Positions 20,868 to 31,261 of a DNA stretch of 64,000 bases are shown in pieces. A model generated the notes under the pieces. That model saw only the letters and a program-made list of their open reading frames with translations, made no database searches and was not told the origin of the DNA. The number at the start of each line of letters is the position of its first letter. Positions within the stretch are counted from its first letter, which is position 1. Location: the NCBI RefSeq assembly GCF_027579695.1, contig NC_083570.1, forward strand, positions 3,937,001 to 4,001,000, given 5' to 3'. Made by a program: the position numbers and the translations under genes. Origin of the DNA: Neoarius graeffei (taxonomy: Eukaryota; Chordata; Actinopteri; Siluriformes; Ariidae).

Positions 20868-20921
<54 letters not shown>

Positions 20922-22390
20922 TAACAGCTCAGTGCACAGACAGCAGTGGAGGACAGTGAGAGGATCTTTACTGAGCTGATCAGCTCCATGGAGAAAAAGC
21001 GCTGGGAGGTGACGGAGCTGATCAGAGATCAGGAGAAGGCTGAACTGAGTCGAGCTGAACGACTCCTGGAGCAACTGGAGCAGGAGATTGCTGATCTTCA
21101 GAGGAGAGTCACTGAGCTGGAGCAGCTTTCACACACACACGATCACATCCATTTCCTCCAGGTAACACTCACTGTCTGATCTACAGAGCCAGCTGTTCCT
21201 CACACACTCTCTAAAACACGTCTCATTAAGGGAACAATAAATGTCCCTGTCTGACATCACAAGTGGGTTTTACATTTCATTTGCTTTCTGTAGGTTTTAG
21301 CTTCTGGACGTCAGTCTCCTCAACTTATCGGACCAGATTTTCGCACATCCAGTGTCACTGTCCATCAACATCTCTCATTTGATGGAGTGAGGAATTCTCT
21401 CTCAGATCTGAAAAAGAGACTCGAGGAATTCTGTGAGGAGGAATTCAACAAAATCCCTCCACATGGTAAGAGGAGCTGTTCCTGCTGGAGAAACACAGTG
21501 ATGTGTTATTTCTTAGCGATGCTCCTGCTTTCTTTTCTGCAGACACTTTATTCACCCGACACTTTGAACTAAAACACTGATTTAAAATGAATAAACTGAC
21601 TGGATCACTTTCAACTCTTTCCATCTTTTACACAAACTCATGTTTCCATTTTTCTCTCCACAGCTGCAGCATTTCAGATCATTTCAGGACCAGAACCACA
21701 GAGCAGAGAAGAGTTTCTGAAATGTACATCTAACACACACACACACTTCACATAAATATATTGTGTGAATTAAACCCAACATGTTCACATTGTTCAGTTT
21801 GGTTTTTCTCTTTTATTTTAGATTTCCGTTATCTGACTCTGGATCCCAACACGACACATCGTCACCTTATTCTGTCTGAGAAGAACAGAGCGGTGAATGA
21901 CAGTGGGAGAGAGCAGCATTACTCTGATCATCCAGAGAGATTTGATTCCTGGGAGCAGGTGTTGTGTAAGGAGAGTGTGTGTGGACGCTGTTACTGGGAG
22001 GTGGAGTGGAGCGGTGATGGTGGTGTGTCCATAGCAGTCTCATATAAAGGCATCAGCAGGAAAGGACGGGTTAATGAGTGTGGGTTTGGAGGCAACAATC
22101 AGTCCTGGAGTTTGCGGTGTGCTTCTTCTTCTTCTTCTTCTCTCTCTTTCTATCACGACAACATTGAGACTGTTCTCAGAGTTCCATCAGCCTCCAGAAT
22201 AGGAGTGTATGTGGATCACAGTGCAGGAACTCTGTCCTTCTACAGCGTCTCTTACGCAATGAAGCTCCTCCACAGAGTCCACACCACATTCACTCAGCCT
22301 CTATACGCTGGATTTGGGGTCTACAAAGTTTCTGGGTTCGCGTTCTACTGGTCTCCTGGTTCTACAGTGAGATTGTGTGATCGAGAATAA
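17881..22390 (+). CDS. TRIM E3 ubiquitin ligase (finTRIM/TRIM16-25-like), intact, 576 aa
   Basis: Six coding exons splice in frame: 17881-18480, 20666-20761, 20928-21161, 21294-21465, 21664-21723, 21822-22390 (1731 bp including TAA). Exon 1 encodes a C3HC4 RING (residues 18-60: [17 protein letters not shown]), a B-box1-like zinc site (105-134) and B-box2 (157-187: C157, H160, C168, C176, C179, H184, H187). Exons 2-3 are coiled coil (201-310). The last exon is a B30.2/SPRY domain with LDP (LTLDPNT), WEVEW and a [12 protein letters not shown] motif. TRIM proteins transfer ubiquitin and many act in antiviral sensing; the SPRY domain binds targets. The start was chosen because MAEASISV opens both paralogs after a tttcag acceptor. 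Intron 1 holds LINE, Tc1 and GMR1 relics. An AATAAA overlaps the stop codon. The exact orthologue is uncertain. Confidence 0.9.
18481..18879. other. TRIM intron 1, 5' part
   Basis: Non-coding intron sequence closely matched at 34567-34955. It includes a poly-T run (18750-18767). Two similar short copies of 'cagaaggattctgtaaaa' occur at 18597 and 19423, suggesting an internal local duplication. Confidence 0.6.
18880..19425 (-). pseudogene. Tx1/L1-clade LINE ORF2 C-terminal relic in TRIM intron 1
   Basis: The minus-strand reading [19 protein letters not shown] then [11 protein letters not shown] has the C-C-H-C pattern of the zf-RVT region after a LINE reverse transcriptase. It continues with [21 protein letters not shown], a stop, then SRKNK and [14 protein letters not shown]-like residues. 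The family name is from memory. The same relic, at the same intron position, is in the paralog at 34960-35503. Confidence 0.7.
19662..20083 (-). mobile_element. Tc1-like 3' part in TRIM intron 1
   Basis: Terminal repeat (cagtggcccttgaaagtttg) then, on the minus strand, the transposase C-terminus ([40 protein letters not shown]). It is fused at 20083 to GMR1 gag; the remaining Tc1 is missing. The junction is shared with 35743-36168. Confidence 0.85.
20084..20190 (-). pseudogene. GMR1 gag N-terminus remnant
   Basis: The minus strand reads [27 protein letters not shown], the start of gag with ATG changed to GTG, then breaks off into Tc1 sequence. Confidence 0.75.
20222..20530 (-). mobile_element. 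GMR1 LTR with primer binding site
   Basis: Minus-strand LTR from TGGCAGTGTGGGTGTGG to GGGACATATAACA. It is followed by the primer-binding-site-like TGGTGCCGAAAGCCAGGA (about 20204-20220) and the gag remnant. It carries an AATAAAAGAG polyadenylation signal, antisense to the TRIM gene. Confidence 0.85.
20869..20918. repeat. (TG)n microsatellite adjoining TRIM exon 3 acceptor
   Basis: About 25 TG units end nine bases before exon 3 (tcctaacag). In the paralog the tract is almost absent (36951-36963). Confidence 0.95.
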
Positions 22391-22515
22391 AAGTGTGTAG
22401 TGTTTTCTGTAAAATTCCTGCATGTTGCCACATTGTTGCTCAGTCGTCTGTTTCACTAGAACACAATCCAGCTGCAGAAAAACACTCATTTTAATATTTA
22501 AGTTAAAACATGTAT
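22391..22515. other. TRIM 3' flank
   Basis: Homologous to 38417-38545 downstream of the second TRIM gene. No further gene seen. Confidence 0.6.
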
Positions 22516-22876
22516 AATGTTTTATTATTATTATTATTCGTCACATGCACACTTCAAGTACAGTGAAATTCATCCTCTGCATTTAACCCATCTGAAGCAG
22601 TGAACACACTCACACCCAGAGCAGTGGGCAGCCCAGAGCACCCGGGGAGCAGTCAGGGGTTCAGTACCTTGCTCAAGGGCACCTCAGCCCAAGGCCGCCC
22701 TACGTCAACCTAACTGCATATCTTTGGACTGTGGGGGAAACTGGAGCACCTGGAGGAAACCCATGCAGACATGGGGAGAACATGCAAAGTCCAGACAGAA
22801 AGGCCCTCACCGGCCACTGGGTTCGAACCCAGAACCTTCTTGCTGTGAGGCGACCGTGCTAACCACTACACCACCA
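22516..22876 (-). mobile_element. SINE of a second family
   Basis: The minus strand starts with a tRNA-like head (TGGTGTAGTGGTTAGC, GGTTCGAACCC), has the shared 'tttggactgtgggggaaact' core, and a different tail ending at (ATT)n. Short flanking duplication of 'atgtataat'. The paralogous site near 38541-38560 is empty. Confidence 0.8.
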
Positions 22877-23296
22877 TAAATGTATAATAATTAAAGGTAG
22901 ACTGCCTTTCAGATTTTTCTAATTTAGGCCATAAAAAGAATTTTCCCTGACACCCAATTATTTTTTTAGTGGACTGAAAGCTACTGAATTCGACACTCAG
23001 ACTTCAAATTTTATTACTTTTTTCCCCTAAAAGAACAATTAATGAATTTAGAGCCACGTGGCCCTAAATTCTCCGCCATTTTTTTCTTGCCTCACCGTGA
23101 CCTTATCCAACATGTTATGTCGTGCATGAGGTGGTGGGGTTTCCCCATTGTGGGATACAAATTTGTACCCTGAGAGAACAATGGAGGACCGACTACAGTA
23201 ACGGAAAGTGGGAAGAAAAAACTCTGTATTGCGAAGGAAAGGAAACGCAGGACCAAAATAATAAATGACAGCAAACACAAAAATCAAAAAGATGAA
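22877..23296. other. TRIM 3' flank, no gene seen
   Basis: Conserved with 38560-38988 and inverted at 51313-51880. The sequence shows no coding frame consistent among the copies. Confidence 0.55.
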
Positions 23297-23467
23297 TGTA
23301 ACGGCTTCGCTGATCTAGTGGACACTGAAACAGGCAGTCGGGATCAATGTCACTTTCGTTTTTATTTTTTAAACTGTCACTTAACACAAAACATGCTTTT
23401 CAGCAGTTTCAAAATAAACTGTGTCATTGCCCAGATGTGATTTCAGCCAGGGACAGAGATTCACATT

Positions 23468-23512
<45 letters not shown>

Positions 23513-23571
23513 ACCTTCACCGGGCTCGTGCTCCACTCACCAACTGGCACTTGGCCATGCCCCCCACCACA
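23297..23571 (-). mobile_element. Solo LTR, GMR1-like
   Basis: On the minus strand it begins TGTGGTGGGGGGCATGGCC and ends AAGCCGTTACA, like the GMR1 LTRs. It has an AATAAAAACG signal and an internal CA repeat (23469-23511). Flanks atgaa and gtgaa could be a 5-bp duplication with one mismatch. No internal region is present. Confidence 0.7.
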
Positions 23572-23835
23572 GTGAAAAAGAACCGTATACTGTCTTGCTC
23601 AACGAAATAAACTGCGCAGTATGTTTGTGAATCGAGAGGTTGTTCACCAGAAGTTGAGCAATATACAGTAGGTGTATAGTCTAATTACACACATTTTCGC
23701 TCAGCGGTCTTCACCATCGCAATGATAAACAAAGAATCTTCTATGTAAACTATCTAATGCACAGGAATAATATTTACATTGTGAAATCATGACATACTTT
23801 TCATTATGACTAACGAATATTGACTAGAACACGCT
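23572..23835. other. Intergenic, no gene seen
   Basis: AT-rich; conserved with 39238-39465 and inverted at about 50985-51140. Confidence 0.5.
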
Positions 23836-25085
23836 CAGTGTTTATTGTTTATTGCACATACAAGAACAAAATTGGCTTAACAAAATATACCAAATACTAA
23901 GACATGCAGGGGAGGCCTGAAACTTGATGGTTTTTCAAGAGCCTCCTCTTATTAAGATAAAAATGACAATATTAAGGTCAACTTATATAAAGCATAAAAA
24001 AGTTAATAATTAAAGTAATTGATCAATAGATTGCCGGGGAAACAAACATATAATTTGCTACAAGCAAATACATGAATTCATGGTAAAATAACAATGATGA
24101 CATCGATTTGCTGAATAAAATGATAGGAATAAGCTTCAGATCAACTTACTGAACAAAACTAAAATTAAGCATGAAAACATCGTCAATTATGAACAATTAA
24201 TCGATAACAAGGATTTGGAAAGAGATCAGTGTAATTTTGTAGCTGGATTATTCAAGATTTTCTTTAGCAGTTGCTTCTTGAAAAGGGGCAGCGACGTACT
24301 GTTTTGTAATTTTTTTTTAGACTATTCCATCCAAAGGGTTCTCTATACATTAAAGTAAACTGTCGCTGATTAGATTTGGTTCGAATCGGTCTTAAGTTAT
24401 TGCACTGTCTTGTGTTGTGTTTGTGGATATCTGAGTTATATATAATGCTATCTCTGTAATGTGCTGGTAAACATCAACTTCCATAGATGATTTTGTGAAC
24501 AAAAAGACTAATCTGTAATTTGTTAATGTCGTATATTGTTAATACTTTGAAGTCATGAAACAAATTTGTTGAAGGGAATGTATATGACACATTTGAAGCG
24601 ATCCTAATAAAGCGTTTCTGTAGTAAGAGCAGTGGCTTAAGCGTTGTTGTGTAAGTGCTTGCCCTTATAATATTACAGCATGTTCGGTACGGGCAAATCT
24701 AGGTGTAGTATAGAATCATAAAAGTGTTTTTTGTGATAGTAAATTTCCAACTTTTCATATTATTCCGATATTTTTGTCTATCTTTTTGCGAATGAGCTCA
24801 ACATGATTTTTCCATGCAAGTTTTTCATCTATTAAAACACCTAAGAAGCATCTGTGTATGTTGTCAATATATATTCTGGCATTTTTATGACAGTATTTTT
24901 TACTTTTTCCCACAAAGATGATAAAATTTGGTTTTTTTTAAATATATTTAAGGACAGTTTGTTTGCTCAAAACCACTTATTTACCCTACTCATTTCAGAA
25001 TTCATGGAGCTAACTAGGACATCAAAATTTCAGTGGGACATAAACAGGTTTGTGTTGCCTGCAAATACTAAAGTAAACAGTTTTT
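23836..25085 (-). pseudogene. Jockey-superfamily LINE, 3' half of ORF2
   Basis: The minus strand, with many stops, reads NTNLFMSH (after a degenerate FADD box), MNSEMSRVNKWF, NARIYIDNI, KNHVELIRKKIDKN, LTNYRLVFLFTKSSMEVDVYQH and LMYREPFGWNSLKK, in the order of a LINE reverse transcriptase thumb and C-terminus. It ends near AATAAACAATAAAC at the left. This family differs from the (ATTAG)n LINE. The counterpart is at 39847-40862. Confidence 0.7.
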
Positions 25086-25110
25086 TTGGATACAAATGCT
25101 AAGTTATTTA

Positions 25111-26701
25111 CAGTGGTGCTTGAAAGTTTGTGAATCCTTTAGAATTTTCTATATTTCTGCATAAATCTGACCTAAAACATCTTTAGATCTTCACACAAGT
25201 CCTAAAAGTAGATAAAGAGAACCCAGTCAAACAAATGAGACAAAAAATATTATACTTGGTCATTTATTTATTGAGAGAAATGATCCAATATTACATATCT
25301 GTGAGTGGCAAAAGTATGTGAACCTCTAGGGTTAGCAGTTAATTTGAAGGTGAAATTAGAGTCAGGTGTTTTCAATCAATGGGACGACAATCAGGTGTGA
25401 GTGGGCACCCTGTTTTATTTAAAGAACAGGGATCTATCAAAGTCTGATCTTCACAACACATGTTTGTGGAAGTGTATCATGGCATGAACAAAGGAGATTT
25501 CTGAGGACCTCAGAAAAAGTGCTGTTGATGCTCATCAGGCTGGAAAAGGTTACAAAACCATCTCTAAAGAGTTTGGACTCCACCAATCCACAGTCAGACA
25601 GATTGTGTACAAATGGTGGAAATTCAAGATCATTGTTACCCTCCCTAGGAGTGGTCGACCAACAAAGATCACTCCAAGAGCAAGGCGTGTGATAGTCAGT
25701 GAGGTCACAAAGGACCCCAGGGTAACTTCTTAGCAACTGAAGGCCTCTCTCACCTTGGCTAATGTTAATGTTCATGAGTCCACCATCAGGAGAACACTGA
25801 ACAACAATGGTGTGCATGGCAGGGTTGCAAGGAGAAAGCCACGGCTCTCCAAAAAGAACATTGCTGCTCATCTGCAGTTTGCTAAAGATCATGTGGACAA
25901 GTCAGAATGCTATTGGAAAAATGTTTTGTGGACAGATAAGACCAAAATAGAATTTTTTGGTTTAAATGAGAAGTGTTATGTTTGGAGAAAGGAAAACACT
26001 GCATTCCAGCATAAGAACCTTATCCTATCTGTGAAACATGGTGGTGGTAGTATCATGGTTTGGGCCTGTTTTGCTATATCTGGGCCAGGATGGCTTGCCA
26101 TCATTGATGGAACAATGCATCCTGAATTATAGCGGCGAATTCTAAAGGGAAATGTCAGGACCAGGACATCTGTCCATGAACTGAATCTCAAGAGAAGGTG
26201 GGTCATGCAGCAAGACAATGACCCTAAGCACTTTTTAAAAAAATTTTTTTTTACCTTAAGCACTTTATTTTAACTTTATTCTTAAAGAAGAATAAATTTA
26301 ATGTTTTGGAATGTCCAAGTCAAAGTCCTGACCTTAATCCACTGGAAATGTTGTGCAAGGACCTGAAGCGAGCAGTTCATGTGAGGAAACCCACCAACAT
26401 CCCAGAGTTGAAGCTGTTCTGTATGGAGGAACGGGCTAAAATTCCTCCAAGCCGGTGTGCAGGACTGATCAACAGTTACCGCAAACGTTTAGTTGCAGTT
26501 ATTGCTGCACAAGGGGGTCAAAACAGATACTGAAAGCAAAGGTTCACATACTTTTGCCACTCACAGATATATAATATTGGATCATTTTCCTCAATAAATA
26601 AATGACCAAGTATAATATTTTTGTCTCGTTTGTTTAACTGAGTTCTCTTTATCTACTTTTAGGACTTGTGTGAAAATCTGATGATGTTTAAGGTCATATT
26701 T
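25111..26701 (+). mobile_element. Tc1-like transposon with transposase pseudogene
   Basis: It begins CAGTGGTGCTTGAAAGTTTG. The transposase reading at about 25471-26533 has a stop after MA, the family-wide TS*QLKASL stop (25732), a DE-to-DK change in LWTDKTKIEFF, a stop after TMHPEL, and a small insertion at the QQDNDPKH block (26229-26280). EMLCKDLKRAV and VAVIAAQGG end it. The 3' terminal repeat is cut by a LINE at 26702. Confidence 0.88.
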
Positions 26702-26756
26702 AGATTAGATTAGATTAGATTAGATTAGATTAGATTAGATTAGATTAGATTAGATA
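26702..26756. repeat. (ATTAG)n LINE tail
   Basis: About eleven units at the 3' end of the adjacent minus-strand LINE, within the Tc1 terminal repeat. Confidence 0.92.
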
Positions 26757-29341
26757 TAACTTTATTGATCCCCTTGGGAGGGTTCCCTCAGGGAAATTAA
26801 AATTTCAGGAGCATCATTATAGGATAAACAGAGAATAGAATAGAAAAAACAGAGAACTTCTAGATAATTTAAGTCTTTAGAAAACTTCTAGATAAATCAA
26901 TTAAGTATTTACATATACAAATATATTTAAAAAAGATCTGAAAAAAGTCCAGCAGGAGAGGTATTGCACATTGTCCATTATTGCTTTTTGTCAGGCTAGG
27001 CTACTGCTCCTTTCCGTCCTCTGTCCTCCTGTTACCCCTCCTCCCCCCAGAGAGGAGTTGTACAGTCTGATGGCGTGAGGGACAAAGGAGTTTTTAAGTC
27101 TGTTAGCCCTGCACTTGGGAAGGAGCATTCTGTCACTGAACAGGCTCCTCTGGTTGTTGATGACGGTGTGCAGAGGGTGACTGGCATTGTCCATGATGTT
27201 CAGTAGTTTGTCCATAGTCCTCTTCTCTGCCACTGTCACCAGAGAGTCCAGCTTCATGCCAACCACAGAGCCAGCCCACCTGATCAGTTTGTCCAGCCTG
27301 GATGTGTCCTTCTTGGATGTGCTGTCCCCCCAGCACACCACAGTGTAAAACAGGACACTGGCGACCATGGACTGATAGAACATCCACAGGAGTTTCCTGC
27401 AGATGTTAAAGGACCGCAGCCTCCTCAGGAAGTATAGCCTGCTCTGTCCCTTCCTGTACAATTGGTTGGTGTTGCAAGTCCAGTCCAGCTTGCTGTCCAG
27501 CCACAGCCTGAGGTACTTGTAGCAATCCACAGCCTCCACCTCGACTCCCTCGATCAGAACTGGTCGTGACTTTGGTCTGGACCTCCCAAAGTCAATGACC
27601 AGCTCCTTGGTCTTCGAGGTGTTGAGCTGCAAATGGTTCCTGTTGCACCAAACAGCAAAGTCCCTCACCCTGCTCCTATACTCCTCCTCTCTGTTGTCCC
27701 TGATACACCCCACGATGGCTGTGTCATAGGTGAACTTCTAAATGTGACACAGCTCCAACTTGTAGCAGAAGTCCGCGGTGTACAGGGTGAAGAGAAGAGG
27801 GGCCAGCACAGTGCCCTGGGGTGCTCCGGTGCTGCTAATCACAGTGTCAGATGTGATGTCCTTCAGCCTGATGTACTGCGGCCTGTCGGTGAGGTAGCTG
27901 GAGATCCAGGTGACCAGGCAGGGGTCCACTCGCATCCTGTTCAGTTTGTCCTGAAGCATAAGGATCTGGATGGTGTTGAAGGCACTCGAGAAGTCCAAGA
28001 AAAGGATCCTCGCTGTGCCATTTCCCTTATCCAGATGCGAGTGGGCTCGGTGTAGCAGATAGAGGATGGCGTCTTCCACACCAACACCTGCCCGGTATGC
28101 AAACTGCAGACAGTCCTGGAAATGTTGCACCTGGGGTCTGAGGAGGCTGAGGAAGAGCCGCTCCAACGTCTTCATCAGATGTGAAGTGAGTGCCACTGGT
28201 CGGAAGTCATTCAGCTCGCTGGGCCGGTTCTTCTTGGGAACTGGAACAATACATGATGTCTTTCAGAGGGTGGGTACTCTCCCTAGCAGCAGGCTGAGGT
28301 TGAAGATGCATTGGACTGGTTCACCCAGCTCAGCAGTGCAGGTCTTCAGTAGTCGGGGACACACCTTGTCCAGGCCTGCTGCTTTATGGGGTGAAGCTTC
28401 TTCAGTTGACCTCTGACCTTGTCTGCAGTAATGCATGGAAGAGTCTGTGTTGAGGTGGGGGGAGGGGGAGGAGGGGGCTGCTATGATGACTGGGGGGAGG
28501 TGTGTTGAGGGAAGAAGGAGAGCTGGCTGCAGTGAGGGGGAGGGTGGGGGGTTGAAACGGTTGAAAAATTCATTCAGCTCATTCGCCCTCTCCACTGTCC
28601 CCTCAATGACTCTGGCCTTTGTGTTGTGGCCTGTGATGGTTTTCACACCTTCCCAGACCTCCCTCATGCTCTTCTCCTTCAGCTTCTGCTCCACCTTTCT
28701 CCTGTAGCTGTCCTTAGCTTCCCTCACGCAGCGTTTCACCTCCTGCTGTGCTGCTTTCATTGCCTCCCTGTCCCTGCTCCTGAAGGCGGCCTTCTTCCTG
28801 TTGAGGACAGCTTTGACTTCCTGTGTTACCCTTGGCTTGTTATTAGGGTAACACCGTACAGTCTTAGCGGGGGAGACCATGTCTGCATAGAAGTAGAGCT
28901 AATCCATCAGACAGTGTGTCAGCCCCTCTATGTCCTCACAGTGTGGGCTAAGCAGCACATCCCAGTCCATGGTGTCATAACAGTCTCTGAGGGCATCTTC
29001 CATTTCAGGGGACCACCTGGAGCTAGTTGTTGCAGGCTGCCTTTGGACCAGGGGGGTGTACTTTGGCTGTAGAAGAACCAGGTTGTGGTAAGACTTCCCT
29101 CATGGGGGGATGGGTGTGACTCTGTATGCATCCCTCACATTAGCATACAGCAAGTCAATGGTTCTGTTGTTCCTAGTTGGACAATCCACAGCCTGGTAAA
29201 AAGCAGCCAAAGTAGAGTCCAAGGTAGCGTGATTAAAGTCCCCAGAAATGATGATAAATGCCTCAGGGTGCTGTGTCTGCAGCCTTGCTGTGACAGAGTG
29301 AATCCTCTCACATGCAGCAGCTGCGTCTGCCCTTGGAAGGA
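26757..29341 (-). mobile_element. Jockey-superfamily LINE, 5' truncated by rearrangement
   Basis: Same family as 5407-8660. Reverse transcriptase blocks FLDFSSAFNTIQ, STGAPQGTVLAPLLF, LQLNTSKTKELVIDFG and DKLIRWAGSVVG are readable. The catalytic FADD has become FTYD (near 27727). The endonuclease part stops at 29341 and is joined to a TRIM intron. The same insertion site in Tc1 is used by the copy at 42497-45780, so the two are copies by duplication and not separate insertions. Confidence 0.87.
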
Positions 29342-29375
29342 TGGTGTTTTCATGTTTCTATTTTTCTCTCCACAG

Positions 29376-29435
29376 CTGCAGCAGTTCAGATCATTTCAGG
29401 ACCAGAACCACAGAGCAGAGAAGAGTTTCTGAAAT
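29376..29435 (+). pseudogene. Orphan TRIM exon 5
   Basis: A perfect-sized 60-bp exon ([19 protein letters not shown]) with its ctctccacag acceptor and 34 bp of intron. It is joined upstream to a LINE and has no SPRY exon downstream. The donor is gtgcat where the intact genes have gtacat. A remnant of a lost TRIM copy. Confidence 0.85.
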
Positions 29436-30345
29436 GTGCATCTAACCCACACAGTCCATCTCCAAGGAAAGGTCGGGACTGAGGTTGACCCTCCATTCAT
29501 CCTGATAAATTGTCAATGAAAGGCTGCACGTAGTATCCCAATCTGCGACTGTTCATGCATTCGTGAGGAGTTTTATTCTGGGACAGACCACTTCCACTCA
29601 TGGAACACACACATTTACACAAAATTACACAAGCAGAGGATCAATAACTGAGTGGAGTACTGAAAAATTAACTGATCCTGTGACATTGTAAGATTTATAG
29701 CATCCAGTTTTATGCGCCTTGAGTCAGACTCGTGAACCTCCTACAATGAGAAGCACTCAAAATAGGGTTTACCTTACACACAGATTACAACAGTGACTTC
29801 CAGTTAGTTCTGAGAAACATCAGCAATTTTAAACTTATACTTTTAAAACATACCTCCAAACACAATTGGGACAAACGGATGTGTATAAGGAGGAAAAGAA
29901 ATTCCAGAAATTCAACATTCTTCAAAATATCGATATTTAGAATATACTTACGAACGTATCTTTATATCAGACTGGTTTGATGAACTGCTGTGCACCAGCC
30001 TGTGTATTGTCTAGATGATTATATGATTAATAGTTTGACCAGCAGGTTTCTCTCGTGAAGAAGTGAAGCCTGAAAAAATGAACCATTTCAACGCAATTAG
30101 CTGGAAAGCTTCAGTGTTTCATGAAGCTTCATCTGCCATCATTGTTTAAAGTTATTCATTTGCAGTAAAAATGAATGATTATCTCTAATGGAATTAGAAA
30201 CCCAGACATTCTAACTGATACGGTGTCAGATTTGCAAATTTCTAACATTTCACACAACTCAATTTGTATGAAAATTTAATGATGTTCAGGTGTAGGGGTG
30301 GACTGATGGTGATTTAAGGGTGGGGCTAATATTTGTACCTTTCCT
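29436..30345. other. Junction region, no intact gene
   Basis: Mostly unrecognised AT-rich sequence. The stretch at about 30100-30170 resembles the region upstream of the TRIM start exons (33700-33770: gcttcagtgttt-c-tgaagcttcatctg), hinting at a decayed TRIM promoter. Confidence 0.5.
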
Positions 30346-30427
30346 TAGGACTTCATTTAAAAGAAATTGAACAAAATCCAACGAGGTTAATTCTGTAAGG
30401 AGGAATTCAACCAAATCCATCCACATG
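30346..30427 (+). pseudogene. Decayed TRIM exon 4
   Basis: The 3' half of the 172-bp TRIM exon is recognisable (aaggaggaattcaaccaaatcc, ccacatg then gtacgt), followed by the intron start shared with intact genes (ggagctgttcctgctggag). Frameshifted. Confidence 0.7.
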
Positions 30428-30738
30428 GTACGTGGAGCTGTTCCTGCTGGAGAAACACAGTATTTTGTTTTTACTTTACTTGCTCAGCAACAGCCATATG
30501 CCTTTATGCCCCATCAATCAATAAACTTGATTACTTGATCTGCATTACATTAGCATGAGGACTAGCTCAGAGGTTTATTTATTCCTGATTCATTTTTGTA
30601 GCCAGTTTGCTCCCCTGACCAAAATACTTTCACTAAAATACTGCTTAAAAATGTATTAATGAACGATCACCTTTACCTTTTTCCAACTTTTAGACAACCT
30701 GATGATGCTTTTGTCTTTATTTCTGTTTCTCTCCACGG

Positions 30739-30801
30739 CAGCAGCAGTTCAGCAGATGAGTTCACCACCACAGCCAAAAAGCAGAGAAGGTTTTCTGAAA
30801 T
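30739..30801 (+). pseudogene. Decayed TRIM exon 5
   Basis: Counterpart of 14290-14352. The acceptor cacag has become cacgg, so the splice site is lost. Confidence 0.72.
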
Positions 30802-31261
30802 GTCCATCTGAAAACACACACACACACACAAAACCCCCCACAAATTTTTTTCGAGACTGACGTCAGGAAATGAAATTGAGTTAAATGCATCACAATTTAT
30901 CCTGTATAAACACTCACTCCAGCATTACAACGATAATAATGATTCTTTTATAATTTGGTAACAATTCTGTGCAGCACCTCATAAAGCTCAAATTATCTAA
31001 TTTGCAAGTTTCAGTTTTCATACAACACATTAAGTTCCATGTTGTGGCTCAGGAACACTTCTGAAAACCATCGTCTGTGAAAACAGTTCATCACTGCATC
31101 CACAAATCCCAGTTAAAACCAGATACAAACACCATCCAGAAACACTGCCGCCTTCTCTGGCCCTGAGCTCTTTTACTTTATTGGACTGATGCAAAGGGGA
31201 AAACTCTCCTCTATTCTGACAAAGAGAAATTGGAAATTCTTTTTGGAAATCATGGACACCA
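30802..31261. other. Flank with hAT empty site; no gene seen
   Basis: Matches 14353-14472 joined to 16115-16455, without the hAT element. The empty target reads 'cactcactccagcattac' around 30911-30928. Confidence 0.7.
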
